Shown here in pieces: positions 36,979 through 49,002 of a DNA stretch of 64,000 bases. The first letter of the stretch is position 1. Each line of letters begins with the position of its first letter. The position numbers and the translations under genes are program-made. Below the pieces are notes generated by a model. The model saw only the letters and a program-made list of their open reading frames with translations, was not told the DNA's origin and ran no database searches. Origin of the DNA: Zelopaecilomyces penicillatus (taxonomy: Eukaryota; Ascomycota; Sordariomycetes; Hypocreales; Pseudodiploosporaceae); contig VCCP01000003.1 of NCBI GenBank assembly GCA_005765155.1, forward strand, positions 3,844,001 through 3,908,000, read 5' to 3'.

Positions 36979-38332
36979 ATGAGGGCAGTTCTGCGACCGA
37001 CCTCGGTGGACGCATTAATTAGGTGTCAATATCGTAGCACTGCTGCCGCCATGGTCACTTTGGGATCGCGGCACCAGTATCACAGCCCGTCGCAGCATGC
37101 CGCGCCAATGGTGGACATCGAGGGCATGAAGCAGCGTCCGGCCAAGATCATCTACGACCATCTCGCACCAATGCCATCCCGTCTTCTCACTACAACACTC
37201 TCAGATCTGCTTCTCAGCGGGCAATCCCCAAACAGCACCAGCGAAGATGCGCCATCACCCTCCTCCTCACCACCCCCTAGCCTCCCTCTCCCACAAGGCC
37301 ATCATCTCGTCTACTTCCCGCTCCAGACCCCGGCGTCCCGCTTAGCCGCAGACGGCGCAGACCCGGACCATTCTCCAGGACCGGACTTCCCCCGGAGGCT
37401 ATGGGCCGGAGGTGAACTGACATTCCGGCCGCGGCCCTCTACTGAGCAAGCTAAGCAAGTTGAACATGATGGCCTCATTCTCGACGGGAGAGCATGGACG
37501 TGCAGAGAGGAGATTGAGAATGTCAGCATCAAGGGCGGCCAGCAGGACAAGGTCTTTGTGGAACTGTGTAGGAGGTACGGGCTAGGTCATAATGCTGGTG
37601 GACCCGGTGGTCCTGGTAGGGAGTGGGATATCGAGGAGAAGAGGACGTTGGTGTTTATGTCCAGCCAGGAGCAACAGCAGCAAGAACACCAAAACGCATC
37701 ATCAACATCGCCGCCGCGGCTTATCAAATGTGAGTTTCCCCCAATCACACCCTATCCATTCTTTTTCATTTATCCCCTGGTATAAAATCGGACAAAAAAA
37801 CACAACAATAAGTAGCACACACCCAAACCCCCTTTCTAACACAAAAAATAATCAAAAAGACCCTCACCCGCCAACCTATTCCGCCTCCATCACCCCTACG
37901 CCAACTCACCTCTTCCACTTCTCCGCCCTGACCTACAACGCCCACTCCATCCACATCGACCCGCTCTTCGCCCGCTCCACCGACGGCCATCGCGCTCTCC
38001 TCGTCCACGGACCGCTGAGTCTCGCCCTCATGCTACGCGTTCTAAATGACTGCATCGAAACCGGAGCAGCCGACAGCGCCAACACCAACACCAACACCAG
38101 CACCGACGGACCGCCACAGGGGCACAAAGGCGCGGTCGTTAGCTTTTCGTACCGCAACTATGCGCCGCTCTATGTTGGCGAGAACATGAGGGTTTGTGTG
38201 CGTCGTGTAGCGCGTGGCGCGAAGTCTGTAGCGGTAGGGGATGGGTATCAGACGTGGGATGTCTGGGTGGAAGGTCCAGAAGGCGGGTTGGCTGTCAAAG
38301 GAACAGCGATTGTAAATGGTAAATCCACTTGA
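36979..38332 (+). CDS. HTD2-type hot-dog hydroxyacyl-thioester dehydratase (mitochondrial, MaoC-like)
   Basis: Two exons, 36979-37729 and 37860-38332, with a 130-bp intron (GTGAGT, CTAAC at about 37836, AAAAG). Product 407 aa. The family comprises fungal mitochondrial 3-hydroxyacyl-[ACP]/thioester dehydratase (HTD2) and mesaconyl-C4-CoA hydratase-like proteins; HTD2 catalyses the dehydration step of type II mitochondrial fatty-acid synthesis. The basic, Ser/Ala-rich N-terminus (MRAVLRPTSVDALIRCQYRS) fits a mitochondrial presequence. The middle holds RLWAGGELTFRPRP. Exon 2 contains the hot-dog active-site block HFSALTYNAHSIHID followed by LLVHGPLSLALML, and ends with WDVWVEGPEGGLAVKGTAIV. Ser/Pro- and Asn/Thr-rich insertions make it longer than yeast Htd2. 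Exact substrate is uncertain. Confidence 0.8.
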
Positions 38333-38673
38333 TTGACATTATTAGTCCATGTGTCATGATATTAGCAGGCAGAAACCAAGCAGATATGTGTATATGTCAA
38401 ACGGTTCACCCCATCATAGAGTTCAATATCTCCAAGGGTCCAGACAAGCAGGCAACTTCTTTGGTATTAGACGCAGTATAACAAACGTATCCCAGTTAAA
38501 GTACCCCGATTACCATGTTTTCCCAACTCCTTTCCTGCCAAGCCCCCCCCTTCCATGGTATACAATATAACAAGTAAAAGCACAACAACCACACACACAC
38601 ACACCCATGCATTATATCATTGCTTTTTCGTTTTCATATTATGTGCGCCCCCCCGATATTACATCCCCTCTCA
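38333..38673. other. convergent intergenic region, 3' ends of HTD2-type gene and GPI13
   Basis: Short spacer with a CA microsatellite (about 38590-38604) and AT-rich ends. No gene. Confidence 0.5.
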
Positions 38674-41600
38674 TTATTCCGCCCACCCAAAGACTTCGCT
38701 AATCGCAAGCGTATTGCTCCTTACCGCTGTCAAGGTGACCAATATGCCTACCAAGTCCAGCACGAGTAGCAGCACACCAGCCATCATGAACCGCGGGCTG
38801 AACACGCGGAACAGCATAAGGTGACGCCGCAGCCAGCCGGCCCAGCTCATCGTCGCCAGAGCTTCAACGGCAAAGTACGCCATAAAAATTCCCAGTGCGC
38901 GCGCGGTCGTCTCTAACACGCCACGCTGCTTTGGTCCGACCTTCCACAGGACTACGAGAGGGACGGATACTGCCGCCAGGATCTGGCCGGCAAAGGTATT
39001 TAGGGTCATGATGATGGGGGTCCATGGATATCGAACGGTGAAGAGAGGAATGAAGGCGCTGTCCCACTGGATGCTGGACAGCACGGCTTGGTGACCTGTC
39101 TTGAAATAGTGAAAGCTGCCCAGTACAGCTAGCATGATGGGACCAATACTTTCTGATTTCATCGCGTTCAGATCGATAATCTCAGCGAGAGACAGAATCT
39201 GCCACATCAGGAGAGCAAGAGCTCCCGAGCCCATGGGTTTGGTAAGGAGAAAGCATGCACCCAGAATGTTGAGTGGCAGCATTAGGTAGCGAGAACCCAA
39301 AGCATTGGCATATCCGAGGATAGTCACTCTCGCCTGGCCTTGGCTTGAAGCAGAGGACGTGATGGAAACACACGGCGGTGCCCAAATGAATGCCGTTGTT
39401 CCGGCCACTAGTGTCAGTGCCAGGACCGTCTGCGCTACGTACACCCCCGTTGCCTTTAGTGTGCCTTGTGACAGCGTTCCAGCAAACCAGTTCCCATTGT
39501 CAGCCGCGTCGATGATCCAATACACGGCTGAAACGAACAAGCCTGTCCGGAAGACGTAGCCGACCCAGGTTGGTGCCAAGCCCTCGTATGACTTTGTTGG
39601 CACAAGAAACGACTTGACAATAGACGGGAGGACGACAGATACTATGAAAGGAATGGCAAGCTGCCATGGTGAGGACGTAGAAGAGGTCCCTGATGCATAA
39701 TATGTTGACGTGCAGTAAGGCATCTGCTCCTCGCGACAGAGCTTGGAGTAGGATGCCAATCTGCCGAGGAAGATGAAGGCCACAGAATGATATATTCCCA
39801 TCACACGGTCGGCCTTGGACTCAATGCGGAAGGATGCAACCGCTGCTGCCACGCCAAAGGTGGCGATGAAGAAGAGGAGAATGGAATCCTCCCAAATCGT
39901 ATACGAGTTGGACGCAAAACCAATTGAGCTGCTGAGTGTGAAGACGACAGAGAGCCAGCCCCAAAACGTGTCCGGAAGAAGATTTCCGATAGTTTTTCCA
40001 GCCTCATGGAGCGATGACATGGCTCCCGTCATCATTAATACAGTCACCAAAGCGGCCAACCCATCCAGGGGCTGCTGTCGATAAACACCAACTGCAACCA
40101 ATGTTCCCACAATCAGGAGCAACTTCACATCCCACAACCCGCTGAGCAAGCATTGATGGTAAAACTGGTCTGGATGAACCTCCTCTTGATCGCCCTTAAG
40201 AGTCATCAACTCCATTCTTCTCTCGGCATAGTCAAGCTCAGCGTCGTTGCTGACAATAAACTCATCGTCCTCCTCTCGAGAAGAGTACAACAACAGCATG
40301 ACAACACCGAATACGGCGACGATGACACCAGCCACCATCCGGGGACCGTCAAATCGGGCCCACAGGTCTTTGCATATGTTCAGAGTCTCCTCTTGAAACT
40401 TTGAAAATGCGGTGTAAGCGTTTGGGTCGCTCATTCCGGGCGCAGTTGCCAATGTCCAGAGCGTAGATGGAGAGCCGGGTTCGTTGGATTGCGAAATGCC
40501 GCGAGCACTGAAATACGATCTCTGGTATCTTTCGATCCCAGCCGATGCAATGCGAGTAACGGTGGCGAGATTAGCCCAGTCGCTACCCTTTGGTCCCGCA
40601 AACGCCTCCTCAATTGGTTTCCCAAGGTTGTTGAATGGGATTGGAATTCCAAGAAGCAGAGCAAGAGTAGGCACCAAATCAATCTGATTGACGGGACGGA
40701 TCTTGGCTGTGGCCGGGGGGGTCGTATATTCGGGTGCAGTTCTCCCGAAGAAAGGTGTTTTTGAATACATCCACAGAGCAGCCTCCACCTCGTCGTCACT
40801 TTCGCCGCCGTGATCTCCTTTACTATCCATCCCATGATCGCCCATGACAACCAATAGAGTGTCGTCGTCGATGGATTCGACCATTTTGCGAATAAACTCA
40901 TTCATCTGCTGCAGCTTGGCATTCATAGCAGGATGATCGGGCCCGTATCGATGACCAGCATGGTCAACTCCCAGGCAATGCCCGATAAGAACATCCCACT
41001 CCGCCTTTCTGCCAGTCTCCAGCAGAGGGAATATGTTATCGATAACACCATTGTCAACGGTATGGAGGTCCCAGACATTGAAGCTATCGTAGGCCTTGCT
41101 GATATTGGTCTCGAAGTAGTTTGGGAAAAGTGACCACCAGGTGTCGTCGCCGAGATGTGCAATCTTCTTTCCAGCAAGCTTCAGCTGTAGCAGCAAGTTA
41201 TCCTCGTCGATGGCGGTACCGGCAAAGTTGCTTCCAGCATCAATGAACGTGGGCAGTGTCCCCGTCGTGAGGCCCTTGAGTCGCTGGAGCGTCGTGGTAG
41301 GGGGGTCGGCAATGAACGGTCGCAGAAAAGCGTTCTGCGGCGACTTGACGGCAGTATCGTAGAGGAACGGAAAGGCGTTGTGGAAGTGGTGCGCGTTTTC
41401 GGGCTTCTCTGGGACCGTGAAATCGTATCGGAGAGCATCTATCAGGATCACCACAGTACGGTCAAACTTCTTTGGGTGCCAGCAGCCATCTTGCGCGTTA
41501 AACAATGACTGCCCAGACCCAATCTCAACCGGCGGAATTGTGCAATTAGACTTGTCCTCCAGTACCAGGCGTGTCAAGAGGAAGCCACTGGTGAAGAGCC

Positions 41601-41868
41601 AGAGGCCAATGGCATGGATAAACAACAGCCAGCTCCAGAATCCAACTGTCCACCACCATCGTCGCTCGTAGGCCTTTTGTCTCTTCTGGTTGAGCTTATC
41701 CCGTTGGTCTTCCAGAACGGCGACCTTGTCTTTCTCTGTCGGGAGGCCCTTTTTCTTAGCATCCGCATCCTGTGCCTCCTTGGCTTCCTTTGCTTTGGCC
41801 CATTGCGCCGCGATGGTTTTGTAGTCGGGCAGTGGCGCCTCCTTGGCCTTGGGGGTGCTCTGAGGCAT
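38674..41868 (-). CDS. GPI13: GPI ethanolamine phosphate transferase 3 (Gpi13 / PIG-O)
   Basis: Single exon, 1064 aa. This ER enzyme adds phosphoethanolamine to the third mannose of the GPI precursor, the group later joined to protein. After a Lys/Ala/Glu-rich cytosolic N-terminus and a membrane helix (about 74-100) comes the luminal alkaline-phosphatase-like domain: VVILIDALRYDF at 139-150 (metal-binding Asp), PPTTTLQRLKGLTTG at about 189-203 (nucleophile Thr region), GVDHAGHRYGP at 300-310 and GDHGM at 343-347. From about 515 onward there is a series of ten or more hydrophobic segments, typical of PIG-N/O/G proteins. Length agrees with fungal Gpi13 (about 1000-1070). It shares the window with a GPI-anchored substrate-type protein, but nothing links their expression. 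Confidence 0.92.
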   Translation of the reverse strand: MPQSTPKAKEAPLPDYKTIAAQWAKAKEAKEAQDADAKKKGLPTEKDKVAVLEDQRDKLNQKRQKAYERRWWWTVGFWSWLLFIHAIGLWLFTSGFLLTRLVLEDKSNCTIPPVEIGSGQSLFNAQDGCWHPKKFDRTVVILIDALRYDFTVPEKPENAHHFHNAFPFLYDTAVKSPQNAFLRPFIADPPTTTLQRLKGLTTGTLPTFIDAGSNFAGTAIDEDNLLLQLKLAGKKIAHLGDDTWWSLFPNYFETNISKAYDSFNVWDLHTVDNGVIDNIFPLLETGRKAEWDVLIGHCLGVDHAGHRYGPDHPAMNAKLQQMNEFIRKMVESIDDDTLLVVMGDHGMDSKGDHGGESDDEVEAALWMYSKTPFFGRTAPEYTTPPATAKIRPVNQIDLVPTLALLLGIPIPFNNLGKPIEEAFAGPKGSDWANLATVTRIASAGIERYQRSYFSARGISQSNEPGSPSTLWTLATAPGMSDPNAYTAFSKFQEETLNICKDLWARFDGPRMVAGVIVAVFGVVMLLLYSSREEDDEFIVSNDAELDYAERRMELMTLKGDQEEVHPDQFYHQCLLSGLWDVKLLLIVGTLVAVGVYRQQPLDGLAALVTVLMMTGAMSSLHEAGKTIGNLLPDTFWGWLSVVFTLSSSIGFASNSYTIWEDSILLFFIATFGVAAAVASFRIESKADRVMGIYHSVAFIFLGRLASYSKLCREEQMPYCTSTYYASGTSSTSSPWQLAIPFIVSVVLPSIVKSFLVPTKSYEGLAPTWVGYVFRTGLFVSAVYWIIDAADNGNWFAGTLSQGTLKATGVYVAQTVLALTLVAGTTAFIWAPPCVSITSSASSQGQARVTILGYANALGSRYLMLPLNILGACFLLTKPMGSGALALLMWQILSLAEIIDLNAMKSESIGPIMLAVLGSFHYFKTGHQAVLSSIQWDSAFIPLFTVRYPWTPIIMTLNTFAGQILAAVSVPLVVLWKVGPKQRGVLETTARALGIFMAYFAVEALATMSWAGWLRRHLMLFRVFSPRFMMAGVLLLVLDLVGILVTLTAVRSNTLAISEVFGWAE

Positions 41869-42760
41869 GATTATGTGCTTCTCGTCGGCCGGGCACGCTC
41901 CATTGGCTGCTTGTAGAGGTGGCTGGTGGATGTTGTGTGTAGGTGGACAAAAAGGTTGTGAGCACGTCTGTGGGCTACCGTGTTCTCAGACAAAAGTCGA
42001 GATGAGGTCCATCAGGGAGCTCCAGCAATGAGCCACACTGTAGCTTCTGCGAGAGGCACTAAACAGGGTGCTGTTGCCCCACTGTAGGGTCCTGTAAGTG
42101 GGATGAGTGGACATGACGGCAGATAAGCCTGTAGGGCCTGGTCAAAGCGCGATGGCTACGCCAATATCAGGTAGTATCACCATATATGCCCAACCTAGCA
42201 ACTACACCAAATGGACCAAACGATTGCTTATGAAGACATAAGTGGTGATCGTCTGTTTCATATGGTGACAATATAAACACTGGCAAGCTTCAATAAACAG
42301 ATATTATTTGTATTCTACGAGAAAAAATAGCCCATACAGAGCCCCTATCATTCAAATATACAATCATGTCATAAGACATCCATTTTTGTTCATGTCCAAC
42401 CCCAATCATACGTTCGTTGGTGTGCATACGCTTCCCAGTCGTTTCTAGCATGTCATCTCAAGTCTAGACAAAGCCGAAGAAAAAGGTCAAAGAAATGAAA
42501 AAGATAAAAAAATAATGCAACAAAACATGCCGAACAGTTTTTCCCAAGTCCATACTATCCCGAAACGCCGAGGAGTGTCCCTATAATTCCATTTCATAGC
42601 ATATTGCCCATTGCGAGGAATTCACAGAAAGGTTCCAAGAAAGCAGCCTTCATAGGAGGGTTCGTCGTTGACCCAATAATGATAATAAGCAATCTACTGT
42701 TGATTGAAGGCGGATTCTAGTGCAGAGACTCGATCTTGCCCCAATAAGCGCGTGCCCGCT
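41869..42760. other. intergenic region between GPI13 and the b561-domain gene
   Basis: About 890 bp, both neighbours on the minus strand: GPI13 promoter on the left part and the 3' region of the b561-domain gene on the right. No gene or repeat recognised. Confidence 0.45.
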
Positions 42761-45317
42761 TCAATCATACATATCTGTCCCTGACGGGCGGCTGCTACTG
42801 CCTCGGCGTCGCTCTTGTCGCCTTCGTCTTCTGTTATCAGCCGCAGCAGACTCATTGCCCTTGTCTTGACCACTCGGGGACAAACTCATGGCACTCCAGG
42901 TTCCGTGAGTGCCCAGGCTAGAAACGGTTTGATCAGGTTGATTCTGCACAGAGCCTGGGGGTGCAAGCTGTGCAGGTTGTCCGGAATAATAAGCCGAGTC
43001 CTTAGGCTTCCTGCCACCAGCAAAAGATGGATGGGGAGGAGAGAGTGGTGCAAAACGCTCCTCTTCTGTCGTCTGCTCGGCTTCCGCTTCCGCGCGCCTT
43101 TGACTGGAATCCCGACGATATCTTCTGCGGCCATTGCTAGGGGATTGGATTGTTGATACACTACTGTCCGAACCAGTTCGACTTTTTTCTGCCATCTGCT
43201 CCTCTTCGGTGAGCCGCCGCAGAGTAATTCCTCTATCTTCATCAACCTTGACGGAGACGCTAACACTTTTTGGAGAACCAATATGAACATTCTCTTCAGC
43301 AGCTAGACTGCTGGCGCGCGCGGCAGCCGCCATCGCCGCTCTCTCACCCGCCTGGCGTCGCCTAGATGACTCTCTGCGTTTGGGTGGGCTTACTACTGAT
43401 GAAAGGTAAGAGTCGCCGTCAGATTGTAAGTTTCCGCGCGAACTGCCTGCTATCGGTGGCATTGACACCGACTCGGGGCCACGTTTTGACCTTGAGCGAG
43501 ACCTCGAATGGTTGCTCGGTACTGGAACTGGCTGAATGGGTGGAACTGGCGGTATTGAGCTCAAGTCGGAATGCGCCCTCGCGCGCGCAGGCAAAGAGCT
43601 TTCTGCTGGGCGTGAATCGAAGCTCGACTCTGTAAACTCGGACATGGTAGCCTCAGTTCTAGCCCCCCTTCTTGGAGGTGGACGACTATCCCGTCTCGAT
43701 GGGGACGGATGCCCGTCTCCTGTGAATCTGGAGAGCTGGGTACCTGAACGCATATCTTCTTCATCTCTAAGGCGCTGCTCCTCCTTCTTGGCTTTCCGAT
43801 CTGCAAGCTTCTTCGAGATCCAGCCCATCCCCAGGCCGGCAAAAATGCCTTTGGCAAGCCCACCACTAGGATTGTCCTCTTGTGGCCGACGAGACGGGCT
43901 GACATAAGAGGAATATTCGGTCTCATCATCATAGCCTCGACGCGCTGGGTTGCCGCGGGTATGAGATGGCCGGGGCGGGTTTCTCAGGTCAGTGTCAGTC
44001 ATTGTCTGTGTCATTGCCGTTGGCGGCATGGATGACAGGTAAGTGCCGTCACGTCTGTAATCTTCGGAGACCTCGCTAGTCATGTCGCTTCTTGCTCCAG
44101 CACCACGTCCAGTCCTATTTCGTCTTGGTGTATCAGTCGAAACGGCAGAATACTCGTCTTCCCGGCGTTCATTACCACGCTTCATGAAACTCGAGAAGAG
44201 TTTCCCTGCGCCTATACCGGCCGCAGCCCCTCCAAGTATTTTCATAAAACCACCACCACCGCCCTTTTGTGGTGCAACTTCAGAGTACTTCTCGTTGAGA
44301 TAGCTGGCGGAGCCTCGTCGCGAAGGAATAACTTCTGGTGCCCGGCTTCGGCTGGCAGATCGTGACCGCGAACGGCTGCGAGCCCTGCTTCCCTCTCCCT
44401 CTGAGTCCTTCTTCCGACCTCGCATCATGGCAAATAGCCCTGCACCGGCGGCAAGAGGGCCGAGCCATTTCGCGCCTCCACCGTGGTGGGACTTGTGGTC
44501 AGAGTAGTACTCCGACTCCGTCATGCGCGATTTGCCAGCTTCGGAGCGATTTCCCGACATGTACATTTCACGCCGTCCCTCAGAGCGATAGCTTAAAACA
44601 AAATAAATGGCCACAAGGATGGCCATCCACACTGCATACAAGATGAAGAGGTATTTCGGCGAGCCGTAGAGAGTTAATCCGAGAGGTACTTGGATAATGC
44701 CGAGAATTGCAATGATTCGGCCAGACCATTGATGGATCATGATGCGAAGGGAGCGGAGCTTCGTAATGTGACGGACTAGACGACCACCCACAATCTGCAA
44801 TATGAACATGACGAATACGGCGACACCAATCCCATGATGTGGGTTCGACAGATTTCGTTTCGGCCCAACGGCGAAGAAGGGTAAAATAAAGGCAGCAAAG
44901 AGCAACACGAAGGCGAATATATGCAGTTGGGCATGGTAGACGATTGCGAAACCGGGCCGTTTCGAATAAAACCTGGCTAGCATCACCGATGCCGGAACAA
45001 TGAAGAGAAAGACCATGACCATCATGATCCCATGAGCTAATATGATTGTGTGATACTGCTTGAGGCTCGAGAATCGGTTGCCCATTCCTAGAAGAAGCTT
45101 TTTATTAGACGCATGATTCAATCAAATACAAAGGGGAGAAGAACCAGGACGAGTGAGGCAAACCATTGAATCTCATTGTATCGAAGTTCATGCCCTGCAG
45201 GTTGGGGAGCAGAAACGTATTCTTGGTGAAGTCCCACGTCCCGTCCCCGACCGACATCGTTTTGGAGTCATAACTTGAAGCACCGGGTTCCGAGAACTGC
45301 TCTGGTGCCGGCGCCAT
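42761..45317 (-). CDS. cytochrome b561-domain membrane protein with long disordered tail
   Basis: Two exons on the minus strand, 45317-45164 and 45087-42761, joined across a 76-bp intron whose donor GTTTGC is non-consensus (acceptor TTCTAG). Product 826 aa. Residues 1-52 are soluble without a signal peptide. The next about 165 residues form five or more membrane helices of the cytochrome b561/ferric-reductase-like core with conserved His in ILAHG, YHAQLHIF, PHHGIGV and MIHQWSG, which would bind haem in a transmembrane electron-transfer protein. There is no DOMON domain. The remaining about 600 residues are low-complexity and Arg/Ser-rich (RSRSRSRSASRSR), with many SP and Gly-rich blocks, presumably cytoplasmic. 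The electron donor and acceptor are unknown. The exon-1 join is judged by frame and fit, so the first 52 residues are less certain. Confidence 0.78.
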
Positions 45318-46575
45318 GACGGCGGCGGCGAAAACGAAAGGCGGATCAGAACCGTTTCTTGTTGGACACGAAGACCAACCCGTGGTCTTTGACTGTGTTC
45401 AAAGTATTCTAGCTCGTGTTGCTTTGCGGACCTCCAGGTAGTTGGGAGAGAAAGCAAGATGTTCGATTGTATCTGGCGTCGAATGGGTAGGGAACGGCCT
45501 GCGAGTTGTCAAACTGTTGGGTCTCTCCTGGTATTGATGATGATGATGACGATGATATGTAGACTGCAAATGGTTGACTGGTTCTAGATGCACATTCCAG
45601 CTCTGTAGCCCACAGTGTTCAGGATACAGAGAGATTGCCTCCAGGTGCAGCTTTGAACAAAAACAATAGATTTCAGACGAAGAAGTTGTATGGCAGGGCA
45701 GACCAGGTAAAGATGAATGCAGGCAGATTTGTTGGCGCCAGGAAGGGTCCTTTTTTCGGGTGGGCGACTTGGGTCAATCAACTCAAACCTGGTCTTGGGC
45801 CAATTCATCAGCTCTGGTTGCGCGGGGTGACGAGCTCGATACCCTGGTCAACACAACCCACCCCCCGGTACACACCGCCCCAATCGGGCCAATTGGACGA
45901 ATCGCAAGCCGCTTACTTAAGTCCACTAATGAAAAAGCTCCAGCAAACACAAGGGCCCAGTTTGCCGGCCCAGTGCAGGGAAACGGCTAATACAAGGTGA
46001 CGTGGCTGGGTGATGAGTCAGCGGAAGTTGTTTCGTGGCAAAAGGGTCTGGCTTCGACGACAGCACATGGCTGGTGTTGGCGCGTTGGGCACCCCGGAAC
46101 ATTATCCAAGACTGCATTGATGCATGTCGCGCATAATGGTGAAGAAGTAATTTGCCATTTTGAAATCCCATAGATAGATACACTCACCAAAAGGTTAATT
46201 ATCTGGTTGTTTGTTTATTATTATGAGTGCTACGTGCTATTTGACTGACTGTTGTCGCAACTGAGAGAGGCTTGATCGATTGACTTACCCTGGCATTGAT
46301 CACGACTAGAGATGAGAAATCGCCCCTGTTTGCAGGCAGTCAAGTCAGACAAGCAAGTGCTGAGTACTTCATTTGATTTCTATCTCTCCAGTTGTAGACG
46401 AAAAAAAGTGCATTGGCACGCCATATACTAGATAACACGGTCTAAATGCATGGGTCTTCTTGACTGGTATTTCCACCGTCGACCCAAAAAAAAAGATGCA
46501 GGGTCATGTGAAGACCACGGCACGCTCGTCCCAAATTCATTTCAGAATGTCTGTGGGAGCAAAAATGAAATGTAT
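45318..46575. other. intergenic region between b561-domain gene and tRNA-Glu
   Basis: Promoter side of the b561-domain gene, with pyrimidine-rich sequence and an (ATC)n-like run near 45540-45560. No gene recognised. Confidence 0.45.
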
Positions 46576-46663
46576 ACTCCGATACTGGGAATCGAACCCA
46601 GGGCTGCTCGGTGCTACAACGGTAGTTGAGAGCGAGCGATGTTAGCCACTACACCATATCGGA
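46576..46663 (-). tRNA. tRNA-Glu (anticodon CTC) with a short intron
   Basis: 88 nt on the minus strand. The acceptor stem TCCGATA (46663-46657) pairs fully with TATCGGA (46583-46577), discriminator G. The D-arm contains GTGTAGTGGCTAAC. The anticodon stem GCTCG/CGAGC encloses CTCTCA, then about 15 extra bases, then C; removing these leaves a seven-base loop with anticodon CTC. The insertion follows position 37, the normal place of eukaryotic nuclear tRNA introns. The T-arm is CTGGGTTCGATTCCCAG. Decodes GAG. Confidence 0.93.
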
Positions 46664-47009
46664 TGATGTTGGTTCGTATGAACTTGTTGAGGTTGTCGCT
46701 ATGCAATTAGATAGGGGTCATACAAAACGTAGAGAAAGGAGAGCATGAAATCTTCAAGTGAAACATATTCGATGAATGCGGGCATCCCTTGTGTGGAATA
46801 TGAATTATTTTGACATTTCTTCACAACACGGTTTTCTTGGAAAGTACCTATCATTCGGAAACAACGTGGGCATTGAGCCGTGTTTCACACGTTGGCCTGA
46901 CTATGAAAATCTCTAACATTGAGTTAAATGAACGACACCCTGATCGTTGACTTCCTTGATTACATATCATACAGATCGTTAAATACTTCCAACACAACTC
47001 CCCGACCCA
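46664..47009. other. intergenic region between tRNA-Glu and the ABCG gene
   Basis: Short spacer: 5' flank of the tRNA and 3' end of the ABCG gene. No further feature. Confidence 0.45.
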
Positions 47010-49002
47010 CTAAGACTTTCGTAACCTGAGCACAAGCCAAGCTGCAAATCGGTAGCCAAACGTAATGGCAATTGTGATGCCCACATTCCTCCCAAGACGG
47101 CCCGGCGCATACCCGTACAGATCCAATACTGCCTGACCAGGAATCTGGCATTGGTCTGCGAGGGGTGAGTCATATATGCAACGACAGTCTGAGCCGCACG
47201 AGAACACGCGCTCCGAAAACTCGTTGACCATCATGCCCTCAAAGATGTACTTTTGATAGTCCCAGTATGACAGAGCATACTTGTAAAAGACGTTTAGGTA
47301 TGTCGGCGGCACCATGAATCCTCCGATGCACATCCAGAGACCGTTTGCAAAAGCCGCAAGTGCAAGGGCGATGACGAAGCTGGGGAACAGTGAGGTTAGG
47401 AAGACGACGAGGGATTCGGCGGCTAGCAGGTTGACGAATAGCCACATGATCCAGGTGAAGAAGGCAAGGGCGGTGGATTGAAAATTGCAGAGCCAGTAAG
47501 CAATGACGGAGAAGATGATGACCATGAAGAACAGGAACGGAATGCCAATGAAGAAATTGGAGACGACAAGTTCGGTGGCGCCGTAGAGGCCGTTGCGCCG
47601 CTCCTTGATGTACATGGAGCGGTCCTCAAGAAAGGCGGGGACATAGGCGACCGCCATGAAGGACATGAAGGCCGATCCGAAGAAGAGAGCGTTGCTGTAC
47701 TGCTGGATATATGCCTGGGTGGTCTCCATTCGCAGCCAGACGGTTCCCATCATGATTGCGAGACCTGTGTACATGACAATCCGGATACCGTAAGCTATAA
47801 AGTCACGATGGCCCTTGATGAAGCTGCGATGCAGCAGAGTCATTGTTGATCCGGCCAGATTTGGCTTCTTCTCTGTCGACTCTTGGAGGTTGCCAACATT
47901 TTCTACATGTTCTGCGTCTGAGACAAGAGCCTGCATCTCCTCTGCCTGTGGGGACGCCAACCATGAGCTGTGAAGCTGTTCAAGGCGCTGCGCAGCCATG
48001 TTCTTCTCTTGCACAAAGTCGATGTTGAGAAGCTCGAGAACAAACTCTGCGGGATTGACATACTGGGGAATCGAGTGCCCCACTGATTCATAGTACGCAA
48101 CAACACCTTCTCTTGGGCCAGAGTAATGCAACTTGCCACCAGAAAGGAGCATTAGCTTGTCGAAGAGGTTAAAAGTGGACGTGGAGGGCTGATGAATGGA
48201 GCAGATGACGATGAGGTTGTTGCGCCGTGCAACCGCTCGCAGGTGGTTGATGACCTCCCAGCTGGCAACCGAGTCCAGCCCGCTGGTCGGCTCGTCGAGA
48301 AACAGGATCTTGGGGCTCGTAATGAGCTGGCTGGCAATTCCGACGCGGCGCTTCTGACCACCGGAGATGCCCTTGCGTAGAGGGGTGCCGATGAGGGTGC
48401 TGGCCTGGGCGACGAGACCAAACGAGCTGAGCAGGCTGTCAACGCGGAGTTGTCGCTCATGCCGTGAAAGGGAAGAGCTAGAAAGTGGACATGTTTAGTT
48501 TAGGTAGACTTGGATAGAAGTCGTGTTATGGTAAGAAAGGATAAAGGAAAAGAACAAAAGCTGGTAGGATCTCGGAAGAATGGACATACCTTGAGCTGGC
48601 TAGGCGAGAGGAGAACTCGAGCGTCTCTCGGACAGTCAGGGCACCAATCAGTGCATCCTCTTGCTCGACAAACGAAGTGATTTCACGAAAATGGGCCGTG
48701 GAGAGTCGGCTGCCGTTGATGAGGACATCACCCTCAACACTGCTAGCGTTCGTCGGCCGGCGAGCAAGAACATTGAGCAGCGTCGTCTTGCCGCAACCAG
48801 ATGGGCCCATCAAGGCGCATATCTCACCTGCGTGGACGACCCCGGAGACATTGTCGACAATAGCCCGCGGCTTCTTGGTCTCACGGTCTTTGACTATGAC
48901 ATTGACGCCGCGGAAGCTAATGTTCTTGACTGTCGCGTTGAGCAGGTGAGCTTCAGCCTGTGGCATCTGCTCCACGTCGACGGACTTTTCAGCTTCAGAC
49001 AT
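47010..49002 (-). CDS. half-size ABC transporter, ABCG (White/WBC) family
   Basis: Two exons on the minus strand, 49002-48590 and 48477-47010, with a 112-bp intron (GTATGT...TCTAG). Product 626 aa with the order nucleotide-binding domain then membrane domain. Visible motifs: Walker A GPSGCGKTT at 66-74, Q-loop FVEQEDAL, signature LRKGISGGQ at 170-178, Walker B ILFLDE at 194-199 and the H-loop CSIHQPS. The membrane part has about six helices of the ABC2 type, with the large last loop holding clustered cysteines (FSCGSDCRCIY...DQCQIPG) typical of eukaryotic ABCG proteins. It must dimerise to work. The substrate is unknown; ABCG half-transporters commonly move sterols, lipids or hydrophobic compounds. 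A GT repeat (49014-49028) lies just before the start codon in the leader. Confidence 0.92.
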
